From: Anisus vortex
Taxonomy: Eukaryota > Mollusca > Gastropoda > Planorbidae
Direction: 5' to 3'
DNA length: 64,000 bases
NCBI GenBank assembly: GCA_949126835.1
Contig: OX421495.1
Span: 30,995,671-31,059,670 of the forward strand
Position numbers and translations under genes: made by a program. Below, in pieces: positions 9,340 through 21,441 of this stretch. Every line of letters starts with the position of its first letter. The first letter of the stretch is position 1. The notes under the pieces were generated by a model that saw only the letters and a program-made list of their open reading frames with translations, made no database searches and had not been told where the DNA came from.

Positions 9340-10619
9340 TGTAAGGGGTGGGAGTGGGAGAAGAAGAAGGGTAAGGAAGGGGAAGAAAAAGGGGGATGGA
9401 TCGTGGTCTGTGCAACCTTGGCCTAACCGAACCCAAGGTGACTGTCAAGTCCAAGGCTTTAGCTAAACTATCCTAAATAAAATAAACAGCTACTACTGGC
9501 TAACTAAAACAGCACAATACAACACAAGAGTATGACACTTAAAAGAAACAAAGATATAGAAACAAAGGCCGAGGTAACGCTATAAAATTTAAAACTTTAT
9601 TCTGCATAAAAATACTCTTAATCTAAAACTTCAAGAAAACTATTACTATTACAAAAAAGACACAATTATCTATTAACAGTCCAACAAAAACCCAATCAGA
9701 ATATTGCCTGGCTGAAACATACAATAAAAATACATATAAATAATCAATTTAAATTCATAACAATATATACATATAAATAAAAGGTAAACATAAAATAGTA
9801 AAGGATACCATGCCAGACAAGGCATCTCATGTAGTTATGCCAAATATGGAATGCATTATAATAAAATATACAAAAGGACTACAAAATCACCACCACCAGT
9901 GACTATGAAAAAGCCACCGAAGGCTATATTATAGAAAACAGTTAATTAAATGTGATTCTGGCGCCCAAGCCAACCACATTTAAAATCAAACATACTCGAC
10001 CTCATATTACAAAGTGGGTAACAATGAAATAAACCACATGTAAATAGGAAATATAAACAATACAGCGTGGCTGGCGAATAAATGCGCGACCTGTTACAAC
10101 TTGTAAACAAAAGAGCAATGGGCACTCCCAATAAAACACAAATTGTAGTGCTAGTTACCACATGGTAAACAATTAAGTGCACCACGTATAACAACACGAA
10201 AATATCATAAAAATAATCGATTCAATAATAAAACAACAAATTACACACAAGACTCATACCAGTCCTGTGTGTAAACACTAAATACAAGGCATAATAAAAC
10301 ATCAATTAAAACTATTATAATTACCTTAGCAGCCACACCTTAGTAAGCCTACTACAATAAAACAACCACTGGACACAAAGTCCATACACAGTTACAAATA
10401 GGGAAGCACACATCTTCATAGAGGGGCACACAGCCTTGTTTAGCACACAGTAAACCCTCACAATTACACATAGCCAAAGGCTCTACTAAACTCGGCCCTT
10501 TTATTCTCAACAAAACTGGCGGGCGAAAATGGATTAAAAACATAGAAAATAATAAGAAATTAAACCTGGAAACGGCTGCCAACTTAAAAATAGTAACAAA
10601 ACCATTACAGGCCCTCACA
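9340..10619 (-). repeat. Array LTR L2 (1280 bp)
   Basis: Read on the minus strand it starts TGTGAGGGCC at 10619 and ends CCCCTTACA at 9340. It belongs to sublineage A (CACAAATTG, CTTCATAGAGG). It contains AT-rich sequence and small minus-strand ORFs that I regard as incidental. It may supply promoter and poly(A) signals; none is certain. Confidence 0.8.
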
Positions 10620-10632
10620 CTGACCCCGCCTA
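10620..10632 (-). other. Candidate polypurine tract of the array element
   Basis: On the minus strand AGGCGGGGTCAG abuts the LTR start at 10619. It is purine-rich but broken by pyrimidines, so the assignment is weak. Equivalent sequence sits beside each array LTR except the terminal L7, where minisatellite begins instead. Confidence 0.4.
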
Positions 10633-10905
10633 TAAAATTTGCCGACCCGGCAAATAAAAGACTAAGCTTACACATAAAAAATGTATGGACAAAAATGTAC
10701 AAAAACATATAAAGGCTTCAGCATAATATAAATGCAGAAGAATTAAAATATCATACTAAGGTAAATTAAAAGCAAACATATTATATATAAAAGATGCAGA
10801 AAAATCAAAATCATACATACGGGGAAATTAAAAGCAACATTATGAAAATATTACAAAAAATCTAAATACACCCTGCAAAAAGGAACTGAATAAAAAACTA
10901 GAATG

Positions 10906-11775
10906 TCAAAACTTATTCAAAGACTTTAAACGAAAACACATCGGTGTCCATGGTTTTTCCTTCACTGCTAAAGTATCATTGAGAGTGGAATGGTTAAGCA
11001 CTGGCTTATTATGAGCCGAAGAATGAGCCGGCTTAATTTGGGATAGGATCACCCTGCACTGTCCGTGTCTGCCATCCTGTCTGCTGACTGTATAGTGTCC
11101 ACCAGTGTAGGACGGAAGGCGGTCGACACTGAACACTCTGGGCCCAAAGCAGTCTCCCGTCCTACTTTTCCTAGCTTGGTTTAACCTCAGCTGGACCTTG
11201 TCTCCCACCCTGAATGGTACTGACACCATAGTATCACGTGGCTTACCAGGTTCCAAGTACTGACCGCAGTCACCTCTTCTTGGCGGTGGGGCTACCTTAG
11301 GGCTTTGCAGGCTGGGCGCTACTTCCCCATCAACCCTCCTAGGCAGTTCCTCTTCTGTTGCCTTTCCTTGTTTTGACTGCGGTGGCACCAACTGCGAAAC
11401 ACTACCTGGACCCGCCACCTTTGACGATGGGCACTTATTGGCGATGTGCCCCTCTCGTCGGCAATTATAGCAGAGGAGTTTCCTCCGTCTGCACTGCGTG
11501 GGAACTCGACCCACAAATCTGGCTACAGCGCTGATCAGCCAGTCGACTTTCTCCTCCAGGGAAAACTTGTTAGGCCCAGGGTACGTTGAGGTATGCCCTG
11601 GCCTAGGACTCTCCGGACACATTCGAGCGATGTGCCCCTCCTGATGGCACCCAAAACAAACGATCCTCTTCTGTCGGGGTTTCCATTGGTCAGCCGACAG
11701 CTTTTCCATCATCTTTCTGACACGAGTGAGCTGCCCATCCATCGCTGCTCTAGCCACAAGATCTGCTGCCTCCAT
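10906..11775 (-). CDS. Gag-like ORF with two CCHC knuckles and an IN-C-like tail (unit 2)
   Basis: 289 codons. Two C-X2-C-X4-H-X4-C knuckles (about residues 40-53 and 100-113) indicate nucleic-acid binding as in Gag nucleocapsid. A Pro/Ser/Lys linker follows (about 118-180). Residues about 183-252 (VPFRVGDKVQLRL ... GPRVFSVDRL ... YTVSR) resemble the SH3-like integrase C-terminal domain. A capsid-like region and all enzymes are missing. The likeliest origin is an internal deletion in an autonomous element that fused Gag-NC to the end of Pol; this is inference. The start ATG (MEAAD) lies about 200 nt inside the primer-binding-like site. The frame is intact. Confidence 0.75.
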   Translation of the reverse strand: MEAADLVARAAMDGQLTRVRKMMEKLSADQWKPRQKRIVCFGCHQEGHIARMCPESPRPGHTSTYPGPNKFSLEEKVDWLISAVARFVGRVPTQCRRRKLLCYNCRREGHIANKCPSSKVAGPGSVSQLVPPQSKQGKATEEELPRRVDGEVAPSLQSPKVAPPPRRGDCGQYLEPGKPRDTMVSVPFRVGDKVQLRLNQARKSRTGDCFGPRVFSVDRLPSYTGGHYTVSRQDGRHGQCRVILSQIKPAHSSAHNKPVLNHSTLNDTLAVKEKPWTPMCFRLKSLNKF

Positions 11776-11974
11776 CTGGTTGGGTTTTAAACCTTATGCA
11801 AGAGCCTAACTACCGAACACAATCTAACAAGATAGACCTAACCAAGACAACAAAAGACCTACACAACTAAGACAGAACTAGCCGAACTACTCAACTCCTA
11901 ACAACTAATCCTATCCACAGGATTAACATACCAAGCTAAAAGCCTTAATCACAGACCCCACTCGTGCTACCAAA

Positions 11975-13254
11975 TGTAAGGGGTGGGAGTGGGAGAAGAA
12001 TAAGGGGAAGGAAGGGGATGAAAAAGGGGGATGGATCTTTGTCTCTGCAACCTTGGCCTAACCGAACCCAAGGTGACTGTCAAGTCCAAGGCTTTAGCTA
12101 AACTATCCTAAATATAAAAAAGCTACTACTGGCTAACTAAAACAGCACAATACAACACAAGAGTATGACACTTAAAAGAAACAAAGATATAGAAACAAAG
12201 GCCGAAGTAACGCTATAAAATTAAAAAAATTAAATTCTGCATAAAAATACTCTTAATCTAAAACTAAAAGAAAACTATTACTATTACAAAAAAGACACAA
12301 TTATCTATTAACAGTCCAATAAAAACCCAACCAGAATATTGCCTGGCTGAAACATACAATAAAAATACAAATAAATAATCAATTTAAATTCATAACAATA
12401 TATACATATAAATAAAAGGTAAACATAAAATAGTAAAGGATACCATGCCAGACAAGGCATCTCATATAGTTATGCCAAATATGGAATGCATTATAAAAAA
12501 ATATACAAAAGGACTACAAAATCACCACCACCAGTGACTTTGAAAAAGCCACTGAAGGCTATATTATAGAAAACAGTTAATTAAATGTGATTCTGGCGCC
12601 CAAGCCAACCACATTTAAAATCAAACATACTCGACCTCATATTACAAAGTGGGTAACAATGAAGTAAACCACATGTAAATAGGAAATATAAACAATACAG
12701 CATAGCTGGCGAATAAATGCGCCACCTGTTACAACTTGTAAACAAAAGAGCAATGGGCACTCCCAATAAAACAAATATTGTAGTGCTAGTTACCACGTGG
12801 TAAACAATTAAGTGCACCACGTATAACAACACGAAAATATCATAAAAATAAACGATTCAATAATAAAACAACAAATTACACACAAGACTCATACCAGTCC
12901 TGTGTGTAAACACTAAATACAAGGCATAATAAAACATCAATTAAAACTATTATAATTACCTTAGCAGCCAAACCTTAGTAGGCCTACTACAATAAAACAA
13001 CCACTGGACACAAAGTCCATACACAGTTACAAATAGGGAAGCACACATCTTCAAAGAGGGGCACACAGCCTTGCTTAGCACACAGTAAACCCTCACAATT
13101 GCACATAGCCAAAGGCTCTACTAAACTCGGCCCTTTTATTCTCACCAAAACTGGCGGGCGAAAATGGATTAAAAACATAGAAAATAATAACAAGATAAAC
13201 CTGGAAACGGCTGCCAACTTAAAAATAGATGCAAAACCATTACAGGCCCTCACA
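11975..13254 (-). repeat. Array LTR L3 (1280 bp)
   Basis: Same structure as L2, but sublineage B: ATATTGTAGTGC instead of CACAAATTGTAG, CTTCAAAGAGG, CAGCCAAACC, and GGATCTTTGTCTC near the U5 end. L4 shares all of these differences. Confidence 0.8.
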
Positions 13255-13538
13255 CTGACCCCGCCTATAAAATTTGCCGACCCGGCAAATAAAAAACTAA
13301 GCTTACACATAAAAATGTATGGACAAAAATGTACAAAAACATATAAAGGCTTCAGCATAATGAAATGCAGAAGAATTAAAATATCATACTAAGGTAAATT
13401 AAAAGCAAACATATTATATATAAAAGATGCAGAAAAATCAAAATCATACATACGGGGAAATTAAAAGCAACATTATGAAAATATTACAAAAAATCTAAAT
13501 ACACCCTACAAATAGGATCTGAATAAAAAACTAGAATG

Positions 13539-14408
13539 TTAAAACTTATTCAAAGACTTTAAACGAAAACACATCGGTGTCCATGGTTTTTCCTTCACTG
13601 CTAAAGTATCATTGAGAGTGGAATGGTTAAGCACTGGCTTATTATGAGCCGAAGAATGAGCCGGCTTAATTTGGGATAGGATCACCCTGCACTGTCCGTG
13701 TCTGCCATCCTCTCTGCTGACTGTATAGTGTCCACCAGTGTAGGACGGAAGGCGGTCGACACTGAACACTCTGGGCCCAAAGCAGTCTCCCGTCCTACTT
13801 TTCCCAGCTTGGTTTAACCTCAGCTGGACCTTGTCTCCCACCCTGAATGGTACTGACACCATAGTATCACGTGGCTTACCAGGTTCCAAGTACTGACCGG
13901 AGTCACCTCTTCTTGGCGGTGGGGCTACCTTAGGGCTTTGCAGGCTGGGCGCTACTTCCCCATCAACCCTCCTAGGCAGTTCCTCTTCTGTTGCCTTTCC
14001 TTGTTTTGACTGCGGTGGCACCAACTGCGAAACACTACCTGGACCCGCCACCTTTGACGATGGGCACTTATTGGCGATGTGCCCCTCTCGTCGGCAATTA
14101 TAGCAGAGGAGTTTCCTCCGTCTGCACTGCGTGGGAACTCGACCCACAAATCTGGCTACAGCGCTGATCAGCCAGTCGACTTTCTCCTCCAGGTAAAACT
14201 TGTTAGGCCCAGGGTACGTTGAGGTATGCCCTGGCCTAGGACTCTCCGGACACATTCGAGCGATGTGCCCCTCCTGATGGCACCCAAAACAAACGATCCT
14301 CTTCTGTCGGGGTTTCCATTGGTCAGCCGACAGCTTTTCCATCATCTTTCTGACACGAGTGAGCTGCCCATCCATCGCTGCTCTAGCCACAAGATCTGCT
14401 GCCTCCAT
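13539..14408 (-). CDS. Gag-like ORF with two CCHC knuckles and an IN-C-like tail (unit 3)
   Basis: 289 codons, intact, with the same domain order as unit 2. It has a Tyr in place of Ser in the NKF(S/Y)LEEK segment between the knuckles, shared with unit 4. Its leader and following LTR are of sublineage B. Whether it is expressed cannot be judged from sequence. Confidence 0.75.
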   Translation of the reverse strand: MEAADLVARAAMDGQLTRVRKMMEKLSADQWKPRQKRIVCFGCHQEGHIARMCPESPRPGHTSTYPGPNKFYLEEKVDWLISAVARFVGRVPTQCRRRKLLCYNCRREGHIANKCPSSKVAGPGSVSQLVPPQSKQGKATEEELPRRVDGEVAPSLQSPKVAPPPRRGDSGQYLEPGKPRDTMVSVPFRVGDKVQLRLNQAGKSRTGDCFGPRVFSVDRLPSYTGGHYTVSREDGRHGQCRVILSQIKPAHSSAHNKPVLNHSTLNDTLAVKEKPWTPMCFRLKSLNKF

Positions 14409-14608
14409 CTGGTTGGGTTTTAAACCTTATGCAAGAGCCTAACTACCTAACACAATCTAACAAGATAGACCTAACCAAGACAACAAAAGACCTACACAAC
14501 TAAGACAGAACTAGCCGAACTACTCAACTCCTAACAACTAATCCTATCCACAGGATTAACATACCAAGCTAAAAGCCTTAATCACAGACCCCACTCGTGC
14601 TACCAAAT

Positions 14609-15889
14609 GTAAGGGGTGGGAGTGGGAGAAGAATAAGGGGAAGGAAGGGGATGAAAAAGGGGGATGGATCTTTGTCTCTGCAACCTTGGCCTAACCGAAC
14701 CCAAGGTGACTGTCAAGTCCAAGGCTTTAGCTAAACTATCCTAAATATAAAAAAAGCTACTACTGGCTAACTAAAACAGCACAATACAACACAAGAGTAT
14801 GACACTTAAAAGAAACAAAGATATAGAAACAAAGGCCGAAGTAACGCTATAAAATTAGAAAAAATTAAATTCTGCATAAAAATACTCTTAATCTAAAACT
14901 TAAAGAAAACTATTACTATTACAAAAAAGACACAATTATCTATTAACAGTCCAATAAAAACCCAACCAGAATATTGCCTGGCTGAAACATACAATAAAAA
15001 TACAAATAAATAATCAATTTAAATTCATAACAATATATACATATAAATAAAAGGTAAACATAAAATAGTAAAGGATACCATGCCAGACAAGGCATCTCAT
15101 ATAGTTATGCCAAATATGGAATGCATTATAATAAAATATACAAAAGGACTACAAAATCACCACCACCAGTGACTTTGAAAAAGCCACTGAAGGCTATATT
15201 ATAGAAAACAGTTAATTAAATGTGATTCTGGCGCCCAAGCCAACCACATTTAAAATCAAACATACTCGACCTCATATTACAAAGTGGGTAACAATGAAGT
15301 AAACCACATGTAAATAGGAAATATAAACAATACAGCGTAGCTGGCGAATAAATGCGCCACCTGTTACAACTTGTAAACAAAAGAGCAATGGGCACTCCCA
15401 ATAAAACAAATATTGTAGTGCTAGTTACCACGTGGTAAACAATTAAGTGCACCACGTATAACAACACGAAAATATCATAAAAATAAACGATTCAATAATA
15501 AAACAACAAATTACACACAAGACTCATACCAGTCCTGTGTGTAAACACTAAATAAAAGGCATAATAAAACATCAATTAAAACTATTATAATTACCTTAGC
15601 AGCCAAACCTTAGTAGGCCTACTACAATAAAACAACCACTGGACACAAAGTCCATACACAGTTACAAATAGGGAAGCACACATCTTCAAAGAGGGGCACA
15701 CAGCCTTGCTTAGCACACAGTAAACCCTCACAATTGCACATAGCCAAAGGCTCTACTAAACTCGGCCCTTTTATTCTCACCAAAACTGGCGGGCGAAAAT
15801 GGATTAAAAACATAGAAAATAATAACAAGATAAACCTGGAAACGGCTGCCAACTTAAAAATAGATGCAAAACCATTACAGGCCCTCACA
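14609..15889 (-). repeat. Array LTR L4 (1281 bp)
   Basis: Sublineage B, nearly identical to L3, with one extra base. L3 and L4 being neighbours and most alike is what local unequal exchange would give. Confidence 0.8.
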
Positions 15890-16173
15890 CTGACCCCGCC
15901 TATAAAATTTGCCGACCCGGCAAATAAAAAACTAAGCTTACACATAAAAATGTATGGACAAAAATGTACAAAAACATATAAAGGCTTCAGCATAATGAAA
16001 TGCAGAAGAATTAAAATATCATACTAAGGTAAATTAAAAGCAAACATATTATATATAAAAGATGCAGAAAAATCAAAATCATACATACGGGGAAATTAAA
16101 AGCAACATTATGAAAATATTACAAAAAATCTAAATACACCCTACAAATAGGATCTGAATAAAAAACTAGAATG

Positions 16174-17043
16174 TTAAAACTTATTCAAAGACTTTAAACG
16201 AAAACACATCGGTGTCCATGGTTTTTCCTTCACTGCTAAAGTATCATTGAGAGTGGAATGGTTAAGCACTGGCTTATTATGAGCCGAAGAATGAGCCGGC
16301 TTAATTTGGGATAGGATCACCCTGCACTGTCCGTGTCTGCCATCCTGTCTGCTGACTGTATAGTGTCCACCAGTGTAGGACGGAAGGCGGTCGACACTGA
16401 ACACTCTGGGCCCAAAGCAGTCTCCCGTCCTACTTTTCCCAGCTTGGTTTAACCTCAGCTGGACCTTGTCTCCCACCCTGAATGGTACTGACACCATAGT
16501 ATCACGTGGCTTACCAGGTTCCAAGTACTGACCGGAGTCACCTCTTCTTGGCGGTGGGGCTACCTTAGGGCTTTGCAGGCTGGGCGCTACTTCCCCATCA
16601 ACCCTCCTAGGCAGTTCCTCTTCTGTTGCCTTTCCTTGTTTTGACTGCGGTGGCACCAACTGCGAAACACTACTTGGACCCGCCACCTTTGACGATGGGC
16701 ACTTATTGGCGATGTGCCCCTCTCGTCGGCAATTATAGCAGAGGAGTTTCCTCCGTCTGCACTGCGTGTGAACTCGACCCACAAATCTGGCTACAGCGCT
16801 GATCAGCCAGTCGACTTTCTCCTCCAGGTAAAACTTGTTAGGCCCAGGGTACGTTGAGGTATGCCCTGGCCTAGGACTCTCCGGACACATTCGAGCGATG
16901 TGCCCCTCCTGATGGCACCCAAAACAAACGATCCTCTTCTGTCGGGGTTTCCATTGGTCAGCCGACAGCTTTTCCATCATCTTTCTGACACGAGTGAGCT
17001 GCCCATCCATCGCTGCTCTAGCCACAAGATCTGCTGCCTCCTT
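16174..17043 (-). pseudogene. Gag-like ORF of unit 4, start codon lost
   Basis: The 870-nt frame is open throughout and keeps both CCHC knuckles and the IN-C-like tail. The ATG seen in the other units is AAG here (17041-17043). The next in-frame ATG is codon 12 (AAMDGQ), so a protein lacking 11 residues remains possible. Further differences include a His for Pro in the segment before the second knuckle. It is called a pseudogene with caution. Confidence 0.65.
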
Positions 17044-17242
17044 CTGGTTGGGTTTTAAACCTTATGCAAGAGCCTAACTACCGAACACAATCTAACAAGA
17101 TAGACCTAACCAAGACAACAAAAGACCTACACAACTAAGACAGAACTAGCCGAACTACTCAACTCCTAACAACTAATCCTATCCACAGGATTAACATACC
17201 AAGCTAAAAGCCTTAATCACAGACCCCACTCGTGCTACCAAA

Positions 17243-18522
17243 TGTAAGGGGTGGGAGTGGGAGAAGAAGAAGGGTAAGGAATGGGAAGAAAAAGGGGTAT
17301 GGATCGTGGTCTGTGCAACCTTGGCCTAACCGAACCCAAGGTGACTGTCAAGTCCAAGGCTTTAGCTAAACTATCCTAAATAAAATAAACAGCTACTACT
17401 GGCTAACTAAAACAGCACAATACAACACAAGAGTATGACACTTAAAAGAAACAAAGATATAGAAACAAAGGCCGAAGTAACGCTATAAAATTTAAAACTT
17501 TATTCTGCATAAAAATACTCTTAATCTAAAACTTCAAGAAAACTATTACTATTACAAAAAAGACACAATTATCTATTAACAGTCCAACAAAAACCCAATC
17601 AGAATATTGCCTGGCTGAAACATACAATAAAAATACAAATAAATAATCAATTTAAATTCATAACAATATATACATATAAATAAAAGGTAAATATAAAATA
17701 GTAAAGGATACCATGCCAGACAAGGCATCTCATGTAGTTATGCCAAATATGGAATGCATTATAATAAAATATACAAAAGGACTACAAAATCACCACCACC
17801 AGTGACTATGAAAAAGCCACTGAAGGCTATATTATAGAAAACAGTTAATTAAATGTGATTCTGGCGCCCAAGCCAACCACATTTAAAATCAAACATACTC
17901 GACCTCATATTACAAAGTGGGTAACAATGAAATAAACCACATGCAAATAGGAAATATAAACAATACAGCGTGGCTGGCGAATAAATGCGCCACCTGTTAC
18001 AACTTGTAAACATAAGAGCAATGGGCACTCCCAATAAAACACAAATTGTAGTGCTAGTTACCATGTGGTAAACAATTAAGTGCACCACGTATAACAACAC
18101 GAAAATATCATAAAAATAAACGATTCAATAATAAAACAACAAATTACACACAAGACTCATACCAGTCCTGTGTGTTAACACTAAATACAAGGCATAATAA
18201 AACATCAATTAAAACTATTATAATTACCTTAGCAGCCACACCTTAGTAGGCCTACTACAATAAAACAACCACTGGACACAAAGTCCATACACAGTTACAA
18301 ATAGGGAAGCACACATCTTCATAGAGGGGCACACAGCCTTGCTTAGCACACAGTAAACCCTCACAATTGCACATAGCCAAAGGCTCTACTAAACTCGGCC
18401 CTTTTATTCTCACCAAAACTGGCGGGCGAAAATGGATTAAAAACATAGAAAATAATAAGAAATTAAACCTGGAAACGGCTGCCAACTTAAAAATAGTTGC
18501 AAAACCATTACAGGCCCTCACA
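17243..18522 (-). repeat. Array LTR L5 (1280 bp)
   Basis: Sublineage A. It shares the GGAATGGGAAG variant near the U5 end and the GTGTTAACAC variant with L6. Confidence 0.8.
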
Positions 18523-18807
18523 CTGACCCCGCCTATAAAATTTGCCGACCCGGCAAATAAAAGACTAAGCTTACACATAAAAAATGTATGGACAAAAATG
18601 TACAAAAACATATAAAGGCTTCAGCATAATGAAATGCAGAAGAATTAAAATATCATACTAAGGTAAATAAAAGCAAACATATTATATATAAAAGATGCAG
18701 AAAAATCAAAATCATACATACGGGGAAATTAAAAGCAACATTATGAAAATATTACAAAAAATCTAAATACACCCTACAAATAGGATCTGAATAAAAAAAC
18801 TAGAATG

Positions 18808-19677
18808 TCAAAACTTATTCAAAGACTTTAAACGAAAACACATCGGTGTCCATGGTTTTTCCTTCACTGCTAAAGTATCATTGAGAGTGGAATGGTTAAG
18901 CACTGGCTTATTATGAGCCGAAGAATGAGCCGGCTTAATTTGGGATAGGATCACCCTGCACTGTCCGTGTCTGCTATCCTCTCTGCTGACTGTATAGTGT
19001 CCACCAGTGTAGGACGGAAGGCGGTCGACACTGAACACTCTGGGCCCAAAGCAGTCTCCCGTCCTACTTTTCCCAGCTTGGTTTAACCTCAGCTGGACCT
19101 TGTCTCCCACCCTGAATGGTACTGACACCATAGTATCACGTGGCTTACCAGGTTCCAAGTACTGACCGGAGTCACCTCTTCTTGGCGGTGGGGCTACCTT
19201 AGGGCTTTGCAGGCTGGGCGCTACTTCCCCATCAACCCTCCTAGGCAGTTCCTCTTCTGTTGCCTTTCCTTGTTTTGACTGCGGTGGCACCAACTGCGAA
19301 ACACTACCTGGACCCGCCACCTTTGACGATGGGCACTTATTGGCGATGTGCCCCTCTCGTCGGCAATTATAACAGAGGAGTTTCCTCCGTCTGCACTGCG
19401 TGGGAACTCGACCCACAAATCTGGCTACAGCGCTGATCAGCCAGACGACTTTCTCCTCCAGGGAAAACTTGTTAGGCCCAGGGTACGTTGAGGTATGCCC
19501 TGGCCTAGGACTCTCCGGACACATTCGAGCGATGTGCCCCTCCTGATGGCACCCAAAACAAACGATCCTCTTCTGTCGGGGTTTCCATTGGTCAGCCGAC
19601 TGCTTTTCCATCATCTTTCTGACACGAGTGAGCTGCCCATCCATCGCTGCTCTAGCCACAAGATCTGCTGCCTCCAT
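18808..19677 (-). CDS. Gag-like ORF with two CCHC knuckles and an IN-C-like tail (unit 5)
   Basis: 289 codons, intact. A Gln replaces Leu at MMEKQSAD (shared with unit 6), and there is a private Val for Asp after the first knuckle (EEKVVWL). Both CCHC knuckles keep all ligands. Confidence 0.75.
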   Translation of the reverse strand: MEAADLVARAAMDGQLTRVRKMMEKQSADQWKPRQKRIVCFGCHQEGHIARMCPESPRPGHTSTYPGPNKFSLEEKVVWLISAVARFVGRVPTQCRRRKLLCYNCRREGHIANKCPSSKVAGPGSVSQLVPPQSKQGKATEEELPRRVDGEVAPSLQSPKVAPPPRRGDSGQYLEPGKPRDTMVSVPFRVGDKVQLRLNQAGKSRTGDCFGPRVFSVDRLPSYTGGHYTVSREDSRHGQCRVILSQIKPAHSSAHNKPVLNHSTLNDTLAVKEKPWTPMCFRLKSLNKF

Positions 19678-19876
19678 CTGGTTGGGTTTTAAACCTTATG
19701 CAAGAGCCTAACTACCGAACACAATCTAACAAGATAGACCTAACCAAGACAACAAAAGACCTACACAACTAAGACAGAACTAGCCGAACTACTCAACTCC
19801 TAACAACTAATCATATCCACAGGATTAACATACCAAGCTAAAAGCCTTAAGCACAGACCCCACTCGTGCTACCAAA

Positions 19877-21156
19877 TGTAAGGGGTGGGAGTGGGAGAAG
19901 AAGAAGGGTAAGGAATGGGAAGAAAAAGGGGGATGGATCGTGGTCTGTGCAACCTTGGCCTAACCGAACCCAAGGTGACTGTCAAGTCCAAGGCTTTAGC
20001 TAAACTATCCTAAATAAAATAAACAGCTACTACTGGCTAACTAAAACAGCACAATACAACACAAGAGTATGACACTTAAAAGAAACAAAGATATAGAAAC
20101 AAAGGCCGAAGTAACGCTATAAAATTTAAAACTTTATTCTGCATAAAAATACTCTTAATCTAAAACTTCAAGAAAACTATTACTATTACAAAAAAGACAC
20201 AATTATCTATTAACAGTCCAACAAAAACCCAATCAGAATATTGCCTGGCTGAAACATACAATAAAAATACAAATAAATAATCAATTTAAATTCATAACAA
20301 TATATACATATAAATAAAAGGTAAACATAAAATAGTAAAGGATACCATGCCAGACAAGGCATCTCATGTAGTTATGCCAAATATGGAATGCATTATAATA
20401 AAATATACAAAAGGACTACAAAATCACCACCACCAGTGACTATGAACAAGCCACTGAAGGCTATATTATAGAAAACAGTTAATTAAATGTGATTCTGGCG
20501 CCCAAGCCAACCACATTTAAAATCAAACATACTCGACCTCATATTACAAAGTGGGTAACAATGAAATAAACCACATGTAAATAGGAAATATAAACAATAC
20601 AGCGTGGCTGGCGAATAAATGCGCCACCTGTTACAACTTGTAAACAAAAGAGCAATGGGCACTCCCAATAAAACACAAATTGTAGTGCTAGTTACCACGT
20701 GGTAAACAATTAAGTGCACCACGTATAACAACACGAAAACATCATAAAAATAAACGATTCAATAATAAAACAACAAATTACACACAAGACTCATACCAGT
20801 CCTGTGTGTTAACACTAAATACAAGGCATAATAAAACATCAATTAAAACTATTATAATTACCTTAGCAGCCACACCTTAGTAGGCCTACTACAATAAAAC
20901 AACCACTGGACACAAAGTCCATACACAGTTACAAATAGGGAAGCACACATCTTCATAGAGGGGCACACAGCCTTGCTTAGCACACAGTAAACCCTCACAA
21001 TTGCACATAGCCAAAGGCTCTACTAAACTCGGCCCTTTTATTCTCACCAAAACTGGCGGGCGAAAATGGATTAAAAACATAGAAAATAATAAGAAATTAA
21101 ACCTGGAAACGGCTGCCAACTTAAAAATAGTTGCAAAACTATTACAGGCCCTCACA
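19877..21156 (-). repeat. Array LTR L6 (1280 bp)
   Basis: Sublineage A and close to L5. Bounded by TGTAAGGGG at 19877 and CCCTCACA at 21156. Confidence 0.8.
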
Positions 21157-21441
21157 CTGACCCCGCCTATAAAATTTGCCGACCCGGCAAATAAAAGACT
21201 AAGCTTACACATAAAAAATGTATGGACAAAAATGTACAAAAACATATAAAGGCTTCAGCATAATGAAATGCAGAAGAATTAAAATATCATACTAAGGTAA
21301 ATTAAAAGCAAACATATTATATATAAAAGATGCAGAAAAATCAAAATCATACATACGGGGAAATTAAAGCAACATTATGAAAATATTACAAAAAATCTAA
21401 ATACACCCTACAAATAGGATCTGAATAAAAAAACTAGAATG

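Noticed and set aside
9946..10197. Minus-strand 83-codon frame inside each array LTR (also 12581, 15216, 17849, 20483)
   Set aside because: Hydrophobic translation of AT-rich LTR sequence with no known family; conservation is explained by the recent duplication of units.
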